Positions 7,587 through 16,520 of a DNA stretch of 64,000 bases are shown in pieces. How positions within the stretch are numbered: position 1 is the first letter of the stretch; the number at the start of each line of letters is the position of its first letter. Under the pieces are notes generated by a model. It searched no databases. It was not told where the DNA came from and was given only the letters and a program-made list of their open reading frames with translations. The position numbers were made by a program, and so were the translations under genes. This stretch comes from Pseudomonas soli (GTDB lineage Bacteria > Pseudomonadota > Gammaproteobacteria > Pseudomonadales > Pseudomonadaceae), in NCBI RefSeq assembly GCF_900110655.1, contig NZ_FOEQ01000004.1, positions 186,001 through 250,000 on the forward strand. The letters are read 5' to 3'.

Positions 7587-8600
7587 ATGCGCGATAGCGA
7601 CACGGTCGCGGTGTACTTCCTCAATGCCATGGTCCACGCTCTGCGCGACCGGCCCCAGGCGCGCGACGCCCATCTGCGGGCGGTGGGCATCGACCCGCAG
7701 GTGCTGGCCGAGCCATTGGCGCGGGTGCCGGCCAAGGCCTTCGCCCAGCTGTGGCTGGCGCTGATCGATGAGCTGCACGATGAGTTCTTCCAGCTCGACA
7801 GCCACGGCATGCCCCTGGGCAGCTTCGCCCTGATCTGCCGCGGGTTGATCCAGGAGCCGACCCTGGGCAAGGCGCTGCGCCAGTGCCTGGGCAGTTTTGC
7901 CCTGTTCCTGCGCGATTTGAACGGCCATGTCACGGTGCGTGGCGCGCGCACCGTGATCAGCGTGCAATCGACCATCGCCGATCCGCTGACCCGGGTCTAC
8001 GCCGAGGAAACCTACCTGGTGCTGGTGATCGGCCTGCTGTGCTGGCTGGCCGGCCGGCGCATCGCCATCGACCGCACCGAGCTGGCCCTGGCGCGCCCGG
8101 CGCAGGAGGATGACGCGCTGCTCTGGGGACCGGACCTGCGCCTGGGCAGCGGGCGCACCGAGGTGGAGTTCGACAGCGCCTGGCTGCGCCTGCCGGTGGT
8201 GCAGGACCTGGCGGCGCTGAAGGGCTTCCTGCGCAGCGCGCCGCAGGGGCTGGTGATCCGCTTTCGTAACCAGAATGGCCGGGTGGCGGAGGTCTATCGA
8301 CATTTGCGCGCCCTGCATTACGGGCAGTGGCCCACGCTCGACGCCATGGCCGCACGGCAGAAGCTCAGCGCCAGCAGCTTTCGCCGCCAGCTGGAGCGCG
8401 AAGGGCGTTCCTATCAGCAGATCAAGGACGAGGTGCGCCGGGCAATGGCCTTCGAGCTGCTGCGCGAAGGCCACCTGAGCATCGCCGAGGTCGCCGAGCA
8501 CACCGGCTTCCAGGAACCCAGCGCGTTTCACCGGGCATTCAAGAAGTGGACTGGACAGAGCCCGGGCAGTTACCGGGCCAAGCGCGGCGCATCGGCTTGA
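7587..8600 (+). CDS. AraC-family regulator (arabinose-binding-like N-domain, OruR type)
   Basis: The product has 337 residues, typical for AraC regulators with an N-terminal 'Arabinose_bd' domain (about residues 15-200) and a C-terminal double HTH. The HTH reads HYGQWPTLDAMAARQKLSAS and HLSIAEVAEHTGFQEPSAFHRAFKKWTGQSPGSYR (about residues 250-335). A much longer open frame extends upstream across bktB, but the ATG at 7587 starts a family-typical N-terminus (MRDSDTVAVYFLNAMVHALR). The gene is divergent from bktB-hbd-tetR and is the likely activator of that operon. Regulators of this type usually respond to a small organic acid or amino acid; the inducer is not evident. Confidence 0.9.
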   Translation: MRDSDTVAVYFLNAMVHALRDRPQARDAHLRAVGIDPQVLAEPLARVPAKAFAQLWLALIDELHDEFFQLDSHGMPLGSFALICRGLIQEPTLGKALRQCLGSFALFLRDLNGHVTVRGARTVISVQSTIADPLTRVYAEETYLVLVIGLLCWLAGRRIAIDRTELALARPAQEDDALLWGPDLRLGSGRTEVEFDSAWLRLPVVQDLAALKGFLRSAPQGLVIRFRNQNGRVAEVYRHLRALHYGQWPTLDAMAARQKLSASSFRRQLEREGRSYQQIKDEVRRAMAFELLREGHLSIAEVAEHTGFQEPSAFHRAFKKWTGQSPGSYRAKRGASA

Positions 8601-8607
8601 TGGTCGG

Positions 8608-10005
8608 TCAGTGCCGCAAGGGCTCGGGCCTGAATAATGGCTTCTTCATCACCGCTTTGATCCACACGATTGCGATCAGTGAAACCACCGCCAGCACCAG
8701 CCCGGCGGTGCCGTAGATCTTCAGGCTCATCTCGGGACTGGGCGATGCGTTCCAGATCGCGTACAGCATGCCGCCGATGCCGAACAGCTGCGGCAACGGA
8801 TAGAACGGTGTGCGGAACGGTCGCGCCAGGTGCGGGTAGCGACGGCGCAGGGCGATCACGTCCAGGTGCACGATGATGTAGGCCAGCAGCCAGGCCAGCG
8901 CGGCGGCCAGCAGCAACAGGTTGATCGCCGCCGCGTCCTGGCCCATCAGCAGGATCGGCAGGCCGGTGATAGCCGCCACGAACAGCACCGCGACCCACGG
9001 TGTGCGGGCGCGCGGGCTGAGCTGCTTGAACTGGGGGAACGCCTGGCCATTGCAGGCCATGCCGTAGAGCATGCGCGGGATGGCCGCCAGCGAGGTGTTG
9101 AGGGTGCTGCAGGTGGCGGTGACCGCGGCGATCACCAGGAACACTTCGCCGGTCTTGCCGAACACCGTGGTGGCGAACAGGTAATGGGGCAGGGCATCGC
9201 TGCCCAGCGCCTCGCGCGGTACCAGGAACAGCGCGCCCAGACCGTACAGGCCGATGGTGGCGAAGATAACGGTCAGGCCGATGATCATCGAACGCGGGAT
9301 GTTGCGCTCGGGCTTGCGGGTTTCTTCCACCAGCGAGCAGACGAACTCGGCGCCGACGAAACCCCACACGGCCATTGCGGTCAGGGCCAGCACCCCGGCG
9401 CCCATGGGGTTCCAGTCGCCCTGCAGCAGGGTGGCGGTGACACCCTCGGCATGCCCTTCGCTGATCGCGGCAACGCCGAGGATCAGCAGCACGATGACCA
9501 TGACCACGGCCATGGCGCTCTGCAGCTTGGCGAAGATGTCGATGCCCATGAGGTTGAGGCCGGTAAACAGGGCAAGTACGCCGAAGGCCACCGAATACTG
9601 CGGGAACACCCCGGGGTAGACCTTGCCGACGATCAGGTCGAGCAGCAGCAACTCGGCCGACAGCGCGAACATGGCCACCACCACGTAGCCGGAGAAGGTC
9701 GCGAGGATGGCCGGGAAGTGCCCCAGCGCCACCTCGGTGTAGCTCGACAGGCTGCCGGCGCGCGGCACCAGCAGGGCCAGCTCCGAGAACGAGAACGCAT
9801 AGCTCAGGGCCAGCAGGTAGGCCAGCCCCAGGGGCACGATGAAGCCGAGGCCGGCGGCACCGACCCCCTGCAGCATCATCACCATCACCCCTTGCGACAC
9901 CACCAGGCCGACCGCCACCGCCAGCAGCGATCCCAGCCCCAGGACCCGGCGAAAGCCGGCTTGATCGTGCTGCACGCTGGCAGGCACGGACGCACTTGCA
10001 CTCAT
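8608..10005 (-). CDS. Amino acid permease (APC superfamily)
   Basis: The product has 465 residues and about twelve transmembrane helices, as in the amino acid-polyamine-organocation family. The first helix region carries the family's glycine-rich motif (LGLGSLLAVAVGLVVSQGVM). The family-typical ALTAMAVWGFVGAEFVCSLVEETRKPERNIPR loop lies near residues 205-237. It imports an amino acid or amine; the substrate cannot be read from sequence. Convergent with the AraC gene (7 bp gap). Its mRNA leader contains an A-rich Crc/Hfq-type motif about 15-25 nt before the ATG, suggesting carbon catabolite repression of translation. Confidence 0.88.
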   Translation of the reverse strand: MSASASVPASVQHDQAGFRRVLGLGSLLAVAVGLVVSQGVMVMMLQGVGAAGLGFIVPLGLAYLLALSYAFSFSELALLVPRAGSLSSYTEVALGHFPAILATFSGYVVVAMFALSAELLLLDLIVGKVYPGVFPQYSVAFGVLALFTGLNLMGIDIFAKLQSAMAVVMVIVLLILGVAAISEGHAEGVTATLLQGDWNPMGAGVLALTAMAVWGFVGAEFVCSLVEETRKPERNIPRSMIIGLTVIFATIGLYGLGALFLVPREALGSDALPHYLFATTVFGKTGEVFLVIAAVTATCSTLNTSLAAIPRMLYGMACNGQAFPQFKQLSPRARTPWVAVLFVAAITGLPILLMGQDAAAINLLLLAAALAWLLAYIIVHLDVIALRRRYPHLARPFRTPFYPLPQLFGIGGMLYAIWNASPSPEMSLKIYGTAGLVLAVVSLIAIVWIKAVMKKPLFRPEPLRH

Positions 10006-10018
10006 GACAGTTCCCCGC

Positions 10019-10031
10019 TCTTTGTTGTTGT
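10019..10031 (-). promoter_or_regulatory. Crc/Hfq catabolite-activity motif in the permease leader
   Basis: Read on the minus strand, the leader contains ACAACAACAAAG just upstream of the ribosome site of the permease. This fits the AAnAAnAA catabolite-activity motif bound by Hfq with Crc in pseudomonads. The position beside the translation start is where such sites repress initiation. Confidence 0.5.
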
Positions 10032-10122
10032 AGTTGCGCCAGATACTGGGACAGGGTACGCAGCGGGGAAATTAGTAAATATGTGGTTGGTGCAGAGGAA
10101 AAAGCTGGGCTTGCCGGCGAAA

Positions 10123-10139
10123 GGGCCGCAGGGCGGCCC
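10123..10139 (-). terminator. Hairpin downstream of the porin gene
   Basis: GGGCCGC (10123-10129) pairs perfectly with GCGGCCC (10133-10139) around a 3-nt loop, 7 bp beyond the porin stop. On the minus strand the stem is followed by TTTCGCCGGCAAGCCC, so a short T-run is followed by half of a REP sequence. It probably ends porin transcription. Confidence 0.5.
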
Positions 10140-10145
10140 CGGTGC

Positions 10146-11396
10146 TCAGAACGTCGCCTTGACCTGCAAGCCGACTACCAGGGCGTTGTCGATGTCCTTC
10201 CCGGAAAACGCCCCCGGCTCGACGATGTACTGCACGTCCGGGCGCAGGTTCAGCCACGGCGTGGCCTGGTAGCCGTAGCTCAGCTCGATCAGTTGTTCGG
10301 CGCTGTCGATGTCGGGGAATGGCTGGCCGGCGTTGAATGCGGCAGCCTCGAGCACGTCGCGGCTGCGCGGGTTCGGCACTGCGCGCCCGTAACCCAGCGC
10401 CACGGTATCCCGAGGCCGGCCCGCGAACGGCTGGTACAGCACCACGCCGGCACCGTACCACTTGGTGAATGGCGAGGCGGCCTTGCTCGAGGCCGAGTAC
10501 TGGCCGAAGGCGTGCAGGCTGCGCCCCGGCAATGCCGGGTCGTTCCACACGGCCTGGTCGACCAGCAGGTAATGACCACCGCGACCGGCGACTTCCTCGC
10601 TGCTGCCGATGCGTTGCACGTTCGAGCTGTCGTAGTAGTAACCGACCTTGTACTCGCCCGGCAGCTGGCCACGCAGCTTGTACACCAGTTCCAGCGGGAG
10701 CACGGTGCCGGTGCTGTGCTTGGGCCCCAGGTGCCAGGCACGGCTGGAATTGCCGTTGCTCTCGGGGTCGACGTTGAACGCCGCCACGCGCAGTTGCCAG
10801 TCTGGCGCCAGGTCGTACTTGAGCCGCGCACCCAGGTGTGCGTTGGGATAGTTGGTCCAGCCGCTGCCGCCGGACATGTTCAGCGGGTGGCCGCAGAAGC
10901 CGGCGTTCATGAAGTTGCACAGGATGCCGCTGTCCAGCCCGCCGAGGTCGTTGCCCATGGCCATGTAGCCGAGCTTGAGGTTCAGCGCAGGCGACAGGTT
11001 ACGCTCATAGCTCAGTTCGGTGAGGCGGGTGTAGAGGCCGCCGTAGTTTTCCTGGATCGGCAGGCGGTTGCCCACCAGGTCCTCCGAGGCGCTGTTGCCG
11101 CGGCGGTCGTTGATGGTCAGCTGGACCTTGCCACCGTTGTCCAGGCCATACAGTTTCGACAGGTCGAACTGCGCGCCCAGTTTGAGATTCTGCGAGTAGC
11201 GGGCCGAACGGTGCAGGCCGCCGTGGGCGTTGTAGGCGGTCTCGCCGCTGTAGTCGCCGGTGAAGGTGATGCCGTCTGCCGCGAGTTGCTGGCGCAGGCC
11301 GCCCCAGTCACCGGTCAGGGTGTTGTCGGCGGCGAATGCAGGGGTGCTGGCAAGGGCCAGAAGCAGGGTGGGGGTGAGGCGTGAAACGGATGACAT
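10146..11396 (-). CDS. oprB: Carbohydrate-selective porin, OprB family
   Basis: The product has 416 residues with a clear signal peptide (residues 1-22, ending LALASTPAFA). The mature protein begins DNTLTGDWGGLRQQLAADGI, the OprB-family N-terminal signature, and ends in a beta-barrel with terminal phenylalanine (VVGLQVKATF). It forms an outer-membrane channel for glucose and related sugars. The ATG at 11394-11396 is chosen because it starts the signal peptide; the frame extends further upstream into a REP element. The glucose dehydrogenase gene lies just upstream on the same strand (109 bp away), so sugar entry and periplasmic oxidation are genetically linked, as in other P. putida strains. 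A REP pair in the gap may separate or attenuate the two transcripts. Confidence 0.9.
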   Translation of the reverse strand: MSSVSRLTPTLLLALASTPAFAADNTLTGDWGGLRQQLAADGITFTGDYSGETAYNAHGGLHRSARYSQNLKLGAQFDLSKLYGLDNGGKVQLTINDRRGNSASEDLVGNRLPIQENYGGLYTRLTELSYERNLSPALNLKLGYMAMGNDLGGLDSGILCNFMNAGFCGHPLNMSGGSGWTNYPNAHLGARLKYDLAPDWQLRVAAFNVDPESNGNSSRAWHLGPKHSTGTVLPLELVYKLRGQLPGEYKVGYYYDSSNVQRIGSSEEVAGRGGHYLLVDQAVWNDPALPGRSLHAFGQYSASSKAASPFTKWYGAGVVLYQPFAGRPRDTVALGYGRAVPNPRSRDVLEAAAFNAGQPFPDIDSAEQLIELSYGYQATPWLNLRPDVQYIVEPGAFSGKDIDNALVVGLQVKATF

Positions 11397-11427
11397 TGCA
11401 AGGTCTCGGGTGGTCTGAAAGGGCCTC

Positions 11428-11491
11428 ATCGCCGGCAAGCCGGCTCCCACAGTGAGTGCGCGGACCCTGTGGGAGCCGGCTTGCCGGCGAT
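11428..11491. repeat. REP inverted pair between gcd and oprB
   Basis: The 25-bp unit at 11428-11452 (ATCGCCGGCAAGCC...CCCACAG) and its exact reverse complement at 11467-11491 are separated by 14 bp. This is a typical Pseudomonas REP doublet. In the gcd to oprB transcript it would form a very stable hairpin, which may protect or terminate the gcd mRNA. Confidence 0.9.
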
Positions 11492-11505
11492 ACAGGCGAC
11501 GCGAT

Positions 11506-13911
11506 TTATGGCAGTGCGTACGCCATCACATAGTCACCGCGGTCGGTCGACTGGCGCGCACCGCCGGCGGTGATCACCACGTACTGCTTGCCGGTCCTGG
11601 GCGACACATAGGTCATCGGGCCGCCCTGGCTGCCGACCGGCAAACGGGCTTTCCAGATCTCGCTGCCGTTGCTGCTGTCGTAGGCGCGCAGGTAGAAGTC
11701 CTGGGTGCCGGCGATGAACACCAGGCCGCCCTGGGTGGACAGGGTGCCGCCGAGGGTTGGCAGGCCGATCTTGATCGGCAGGTGCATGCGGATGCCCAGG
11801 GGGCCGGTGTCCTCGACGGTGCCGACCGGCACCTGCCAGGCCACCTGGCGGGTCTTCATGTCGATGGCGGTCAGGGTGCCGAACGGCGGCGCCTGGCACG
11901 GGATTCCGGCCACCGACAGGAAGCGGTTCTTGTTCACCGCATACGGGGTGCCCTTGAGCGGCACCGCGCCCATGCCGGTGTTCAGCGCTTCGCCACCGGC
12001 GGCGGCATCACCCTTGTTCTGCGACGGGATCATCTGGATCCACAGGCCCAGGCGCATGTCGTTGACGAAGATGAAACCATGTACCGGGTCTGTGGAAATG
12101 CTGCCCCAGTTCATCCCGCCCAGCGAGCCCGGGAAGCTCAGCGACAGGTCGGTGCCGGGCGCGGTGTAGAGGCCGTCGTAGCGCATCTTCTTGAAGTCGA
12201 TGCGGCACAGCAACTGGTCATAGGGCGTGGCGCCCCACATGTCCGACTCGGTCAGGGTCTGCGCGCCGATCTGTGGCATGCCCACCGACTTCGGCTGGGT
12301 TGGCGAGTACGGCTCATTGGGGATGTTGCTTGGCTTGACCGGCACTTCATCGACTTGTGTGAGTGGCTTGCCGGTGGCGCGGTCGAGCACGTAGATCTGC
12401 CCGGCCTTGGTACCGATCACCACGGCCGGCACGCTGCTGCCGTCATCCTTGGTGAAGTCGATCAGGCTCGGCTGCATCGGCAGGTCGAAGTCCCAGAGGT
12501 CGTTGTGCACGGTCTGGTAGACCCACTTCTGGTTGCCGGTGGTGGCGTCCAGGGCCAGCACCGAGGCGCCGTAGGTGTGGTCGAGCTTGTTGCGCTCCAC
12601 GCCGTAGATATCGGTGGACGAGGAGCCCATCGGCAGGAACACGGTGTTCATCGCCGGATCGTACGACATCGGCGCCCAGCTGTTGGGAGTGCTGCGCACG
12701 TAGGTGCCATCGCCCTGGGGGGCGGCGCGATCTTCCGGGTTACCAGGGTCGAAGGCCCAGCGCTGGGCCCCGCTGATCACGTCGAAGCCACGGATGACGC
12801 CGCCGGGCATGTCGGTTTGCACGTTGTCGGCCACGCGCCCGCCGACCACCACGGTGGTACCGGCCATCAGCGGTGCCGAGGACAGCTGGTAGTAGGAATC
12901 CGGCACATCGCCCAGGCCGGCCTTGAGGTCGACCTGGCCGTTGTCGCCGAAGCCCTGGCAGAACGCGCCGGTGTCGGCGTCGACGGCGATCAGGCGGCCA
13001 TCGATGGTGTTGGTCAGCAGGCGGCGCTGGCAGTTGGCGCCGGCCGGCACGCTGGCCAGGGTGATCGGTGAACTGTTCGGCTGGCTCGGTTGGGCGATCG
13101 GCGCGGTGGCGTCGAAGTAAGCCATGCCACGGCAGCGCTGCCAGACCTTGGACTGGGCGTTGATGGCGTTCTTCCACAGCTGCTTGCCGGTGTCGGCGTC
13201 CAGCGCGATCAGGTTGTTGTGCGGGGTGCAGATGAACACCTTGTCGCCGACCTGCAGCGGGGTGAGCTGGTCTTCGGCGCCATTGCCGTCGCTCTGGGCG
13301 ACATCGCCGGTGTGGTAGGTCCAGGCGACCTTGAGCTTGTCGACGTTGCCACGGTTGATCTGGTCCAGGGCAGCGAAACGGCTGCCGCCTTCGGTGTTGC
13401 CGTAGTGGGCCCAGTCCTTCTGCTGCTGGCCAGGCTCGACCGGGGTCAGGCCCGGGCCGTTGCCGGTGGGGGCGACACTGGGGTGGGCAACGAACATGTT
13501 GCCGGCGGCGATGGCCAGGGCCACGGCCAGCACGCCGGCGATGCCATAGGCGCCACGCGCCTGGCGGCGCACCAGTTGCGGGTAAACCAGCGCGACCACC
13601 AGGCCGATGGCGGCGAACATGAACAGGCGCGAGAACAGCGGCCAGAACACCAGGCCGCTGTCGGCCACGGCCCAGATCGCGGTGCCGGCGAGGAACAGGG
13701 CGTACAGCCAGGCGCCGGCGGGCTTGCCTCGGGCGATGAGCAGGCCGGCGAGGGCCATGGCCAGGCCGCCGGTCAGGAAGTACCAGGAACCGCCCAGGCC
13801 GGCCAGCTTGACGCCGCCGGCGGCCAGGAGCAGGCCGAGCAGGGCGATGACAACGCCCAGGCCGACCAGGATGAAGGTTGAGGCGCCAGTGGCGCGGGGT
13901 GAGTCTTTCAT
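11506..13911 (-). CDS. gcd: PQQ-dependent, quinone-linked glucose dehydrogenase (membrane bound)
   Basis: The product has 801 residues, the expected size for Gcd. The N-terminal 140 residues contain five transmembrane helices; the rest is a periplasmic eight-bladed PQQ propeller. Family stretches include DWAHYGNTEGGSRFAALDQI, the start of the propeller at about residue 187, PQGDGTYVRSTPNSWAPMSYD, and the C-terminal APPFGTLTAIDMKTRQVAW. It oxidises aldoses, mainly glucose to gluconolactone, in the periplasm and passes electrons to ubiquinone; it also underlies phosphate solubilisation by gluconate. PQQ synthesis genes are not in this window. The upstream 147 bp (13912-14058) is AT-rich near 13955-13990 and presumably holds the promoter; I see no clear operator. 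Confidence 0.96.
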   Translation of the reverse strand: MKDSPRATGASTFILVGLGVVIALLGLLLAAGGVKLAGLGGSWYFLTGGLAMALAGLLIARGKPAGAWLYALFLAGTAIWAVADSGLVFWPLFSRLFMFAAIGLVVALVYPQLVRRQARGAYGIAGVLAVALAIAAGNMFVAHPSVAPTGNGPGLTPVEPGQQQKDWAHYGNTEGGSRFAALDQINRGNVDKLKVAWTYHTGDVAQSDGNGAEDQLTPLQVGDKVFICTPHNNLIALDADTGKQLWKNAINAQSKVWQRCRGMAYFDATAPIAQPSQPNSSPITLASVPAGANCQRRLLTNTIDGRLIAVDADTGAFCQGFGDNGQVDLKAGLGDVPDSYYQLSSAPLMAGTTVVVGGRVADNVQTDMPGGVIRGFDVISGAQRWAFDPGNPEDRAAPQGDGTYVRSTPNSWAPMSYDPAMNTVFLPMGSSSTDIYGVERNKLDHTYGASVLALDATTGNQKWVYQTVHNDLWDFDLPMQPSLIDFTKDDGSSVPAVVIGTKAGQIYVLDRATGKPLTQVDEVPVKPSNIPNEPYSPTQPKSVGMPQIGAQTLTESDMWGATPYDQLLCRIDFKKMRYDGLYTAPGTDLSLSFPGSLGGMNWGSISTDPVHGFIFVNDMRLGLWIQMIPSQNKGDAAAGGEALNTGMGAVPLKGTPYAVNKNRFLSVAGIPCQAPPFGTLTAIDMKTRQVAWQVPVGTVEDTGPLGIRMHLPIKIGLPTLGGTLSTQGGLVFIAGTQDFYLRAYDSSNGSEIWKARLPVGSQGGPMTYVSPRTGKQYVVITAGGARQSTDRGDYVMAYALP

Positions 13912-14058
13912 GCCAGGGATCTCGCAGGTGGAATACCGGCAGTTTAATCCCTTAGCAAGCTAATTAACAAGTTAGTACATTTTAAATCGGGACCGATTGT
14001 CGCAGGTCGAGCAGCCGATTCATCAGCCGCTCCCTCGCAGCCACGCGCCAAAATGAAC

Positions 14059-14652
14059 TCAGGCCTGCAACCCTTCCATCAGGCAGCGCAACGCCCCTTT
14101 CACGCGCTCGGCGGCCGCCTGCGGATCGTCCTGGGCGATCACCCAGATACCGCTGTCGCCCATGGCGCCGTTGAGCAGGTGGGCCATGGCCACGGCATCG
14201 AAGGCGCGCAACCTGCCGGCCTGCTGCAGCTCGACCAGGCCCTGGGCCATGGGGCCGATGTAGCTGGCCTCTTCCATCTCGCGCAGGCGCGGGCCGAGCA
14301 CGCCGGGCGCATCCTGCAACAGGATGCGCCGCAGCGCTGGTTCATGCAGCAGGTCGTAGTAGTACAGGCAGGTGTCGATATAGCCCTCCCACGGATCGGC
14401 GTGGGTGGCGTAGCGGGCATCGATGGCCTGGTTGATCTCGTCGAGCAGGTGCTGCACCACCGCGGTGAACAGCCCGGCCTTGCCGCCGAAGTGGTGGTGC
14501 AGGGCGCCTCGGGTGAGGTCGGCTTCAGCGCACAGTTCGTCCATCACCACGGCGGCAAAGCCTTTTTCGGCGAACTGGCGGCGGGCAACGGCGATCAGCC
14601 GTTCGGTGGTGTCCGCGCTCATGGCGGCGCGGCTGCGGCGAGGGGTGGGCAT
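14059..14652 (-). CDS. TetR-family repressor of the adjacent MATE efflux gene
   Basis: The product has 197 residues. The TetR HTH is at about residues 20-60 (FAAVVMDELCAEADLTRGALHHHFGGKAGLF), followed by a helical ligand pocket. I start it at the ATG 14650-14652 (MPTPRRSRAAMSADTTERL) because the longer frame runs over the operator region. The divergent MATE gene begins about 105 bp away, and two 15-bp palindromes with identical arms lie between the two genes. That is the classic layout of a TetR repressor controlling itself and an exporter, with the exporter's substrate as likely inducer. Confidence 0.9.
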   Translation of the reverse strand: MPTPRRSRAAMSADTTERLIAVARRQFAEKGFAAVVMDELCAEADLTRGALHHHFGGKAGLFTAVVQHLLDEINQAIDARYATHADPWEGYIDTCLYYYDLLHEPALRRILLQDAPGVLGPRLREMEEASYIGPMAQGLVELQQAGRLRAFDAVAMAHLLNGAMGDSGIWVIAQDDPQAAAERVKGALRCLMEGLQA

Positions 14653-14690
14653 TGAGGCTCCGATGACAAGAGGCGATGCGCGCAAATTAG

Positions 14691-14737
14691 CATACGTTGC
14701 GTATGTCAATAAATGGCATTAGCATACGCGGCGTATG
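14691..14737. promoter_or_regulatory. Twin palindromic operators for TetR/MATE
   Basis: Two sites share identical arms: CATACG-TTG-CGTATG at 14691-14705 and CATACG-CGG-CGTATG at 14723-14737. Flanks are also conserved (TTAG before, TCAAT after). The centres are 32 bp apart, about three helical turns, so two TetR dimers could bind the same face and block both divergent promoters. Confidence 0.85.
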
Positions 14738-14756
14738 TCAATTGGAGATTGTCACC

Positions 14757-16124
14757 GTGTCTGCCCTCGTTTCGCGTAAACCCACTGCCTGGCTGGGCGA
14801 GCTGCCAGGCCTGCTGCGCCTGGCGCTGCCGCTGGTGCTGGGCCTGTCGGCGGCCGAGCTGATCAGCCTGACCGACACCGTGCTGCTGGCTTCGCTGGGC
14901 ACGCTGGTGCTGGCCTGTGTCGCGCTGACCAGCAGTGCCGGGCTGATTTTCCATGCCGGGCTGTACGGCATGCTCGCCACCCTCAGCGTGCGCGTCGGCC
15001 ACGCCTTCGGCGCCGATGATCCGGGCGAAGTGGCGCGCACGCTGCGTGGCGGCCTCGGCTATGGGTTGCTGGTCGGCATCCTCGGTTGCCTGGCCATGCT
15101 GGTCACGTTGCCGCTGGTGCAATGGCTGGGCGTGCCACTGCCGGACGTGGCCCTGCTGACGCCGTACTGGCAGGCCATGGCGGTGTTCCTGATTCCGTAC
15201 TGCCTGGCGGTGGTGTTCAAGGACGTGCTGGAGGCCATCGGCCGGCCGTGGGTGGCCGTACTGCTGGTGATGAGCGCGGTGCTGTTCAACCTGCCGCTGA
15301 GCTATGGCCTGATCCACGGGCATTTCGGCTTGCCGGCGCTGGGGTTGCTGGGTGCGGGCATCGCCGGGGTGATCGCCGAGTCGCTGGCGGTGCTGCTGGC
15401 CTTTGCCTATTGGCACCTGGCGCCGTCATTGGCACGTTACCGCCAGGCGCCGCACGGGCCGCACTTGTCCTGGCGCACGCTGCTTGGCGAGGGCTGGCCA
15501 CTGGGGCTGGGCTATCTGGCCGAGGCCGGCGCGGTGGTGATCGCGGCGTGGATGCTCGGCTGGCTGGGCAATGCCGCACTGGCCGCCAACCAGGTGGTGC
15601 AGTCGATCGGGGCGCTGCTGTACATGCTGCCGCTAGGCATGGCCGCGGCGGTGAGCATTCGCATCAGCCAGGCCCAGGGCCGCGGCGAGACAGCGCGCAT
15701 CCGCGCCATCGGCAGCGCCACCTTCGCCAGCGTCACCGCCTGGATGCTGGTGGCCACCGTGCTGCTGGCGCTGTTCGGGCGGCGCATCGCCGAAGCCATG
15801 AGCGACGACCCGCAGGTAATCGCCATCGCCGTGCCGATGTTCGTGGTGGTGGCGGCGATGCAGGTGGCCGACGGCCTGCAATCCACCGCGCTGGGCGCCT
15901 TGCGTGGCCTGCAGGACTACCGCTGGCCGGTGGGGGTGACCTTGGTCAGCTACTGGTTGCTGGCGCTGCCGATGAGCTACTGGCTGGCCTTCCATTCCGC
16001 GCTGGGGGCGGTGGGTGTGTGGGTGGGCTTCGCCTGTGGCCTGGCCGTGTCGGCGGTGCTGCTGCCGTGGCGTTTCTATCGCCTGCAGGCCAGGCCGCTC
16101 ACCGCGGCGCTGGTTCAGCCCTGA
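14757..16124 (+). CDS. MATE-family multidrug efflux transporter
   Basis: The product has 455 residues from the GTG at 14757, with twelve transmembrane segments in two homologous halves (MatE domains about residues 20-180 and 240-400), as in NorM-like cation-coupled exporters. The chosen GTG follows a GGAG ribosome site by 10 nt. The earlier in-frame TTG and ATG codons lie inside the TetR operators and would place operators within the coding region. It exports drugs or toxic metabolites from the cytoplasm, and the divergent TetR gene likely senses the same compound. Its end overlaps the convergent cupin gene by 10 bp. Confidence 0.9.
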   Translation: MSALVSRKPTAWLGELPGLLRLALPLVLGLSAAELISLTDTVLLASLGTLVLACVALTSSAGLIFHAGLYGMLATLSVRVGHAFGADDPGEVARTLRGGLGYGLLVGILGCLAMLVTLPLVQWLGVPLPDVALLTPYWQAMAVFLIPYCLAVVFKDVLEAIGRPWVAVLLVMSAVLFNLPLSYGLIHGHFGLPALGLLGAGIAGVIAESLAVLLAFAYWHLAPSLARYRQAPHGPHLSWRTLLGEGWPLGLGYLAEAGAVVIAAWMLGWLGNAALAANQVVQSIGALLYMLPLGMAAAVSIRISQAQGRGETARIRAIGSATFASVTAWMLVATVLLALFGRRIAEAMSDDPQVIAIAVPMFVVVAAMQVADGLQSTALGALRGLQDYRWPVGVTLVSYWLLALPMSYWLAFHSALGAVGVWVGFACGLAVSAVLLPWRFYRLQARPLTAALVQP

Positions 16125-16444
16125 TAGAACACCGCCAGCCACACCGTGGCCACGCCGGGCTCGGTCCACTCCACGCGGTGGCGGCAGCGGGGCGGGATGT
16201 CCAGGTGGTCGCCTGCGCGCAGCACGCGGGTGTGCGCCTCGTGCTCCAGGCGCAGCCCGGCGCTGCCGCTGAGCACCAGCACCCATTCGCCTTCGGCCTG
16301 GTCGTACCAGAACCCCTCAGGGCTGGCCTGGCCGCTGGAGACGATGCGTTCGATGCGCAGGCCCGGGCGGCGCAGCAGCTCGGTGAACTGCTCATCGGCC
16401 TCGGGGGCCAGCGGCGGCAGGGCGGTAAACAGGTTGTCTGGCAT
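16115..16444 (-). CDS. Small cupin-domain protein
   Basis: The product has 109 residues and is a single cupin barrel. The stretch GFWYDQAEGEWVLVLSGSAGLRLE resembles cupin motif 1 and AGDHLDIPPRCRHRVEW resembles motif 2, including a histidine pair suited to metal binding. Proteins of this class are often annotated as cupin-domain phosphoribosylaminoimidazole-type or phosphomannose-isomerase-like; no specific activity is known. It is divergent from the LysR gene (76 bp gap) and overlaps the MATE stop tail to tail. It could be a LysR target, but the longer neighbouring LysR-MFS arrangement is an equal possibility. Confidence 0.8.
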   Translation of the reverse strand: MPDNLFTALPPLAPEADEQFTELLRRPGLRIERIVSSGQASPEGFWYDQAEGEWVLVLSGSAGLRLEHEAHTRVLRAGDHLDIPPRCRHRVEWTEPGVATVWLAVFYQG

Positions 16445-16520
16445 GGGACGGCTCGCGAGAGGTTGATTGCAGAGGGGCAATTGTAGGAAGGTTTCGGCTT
16501 TTGCCCCACGGAAAACCACG

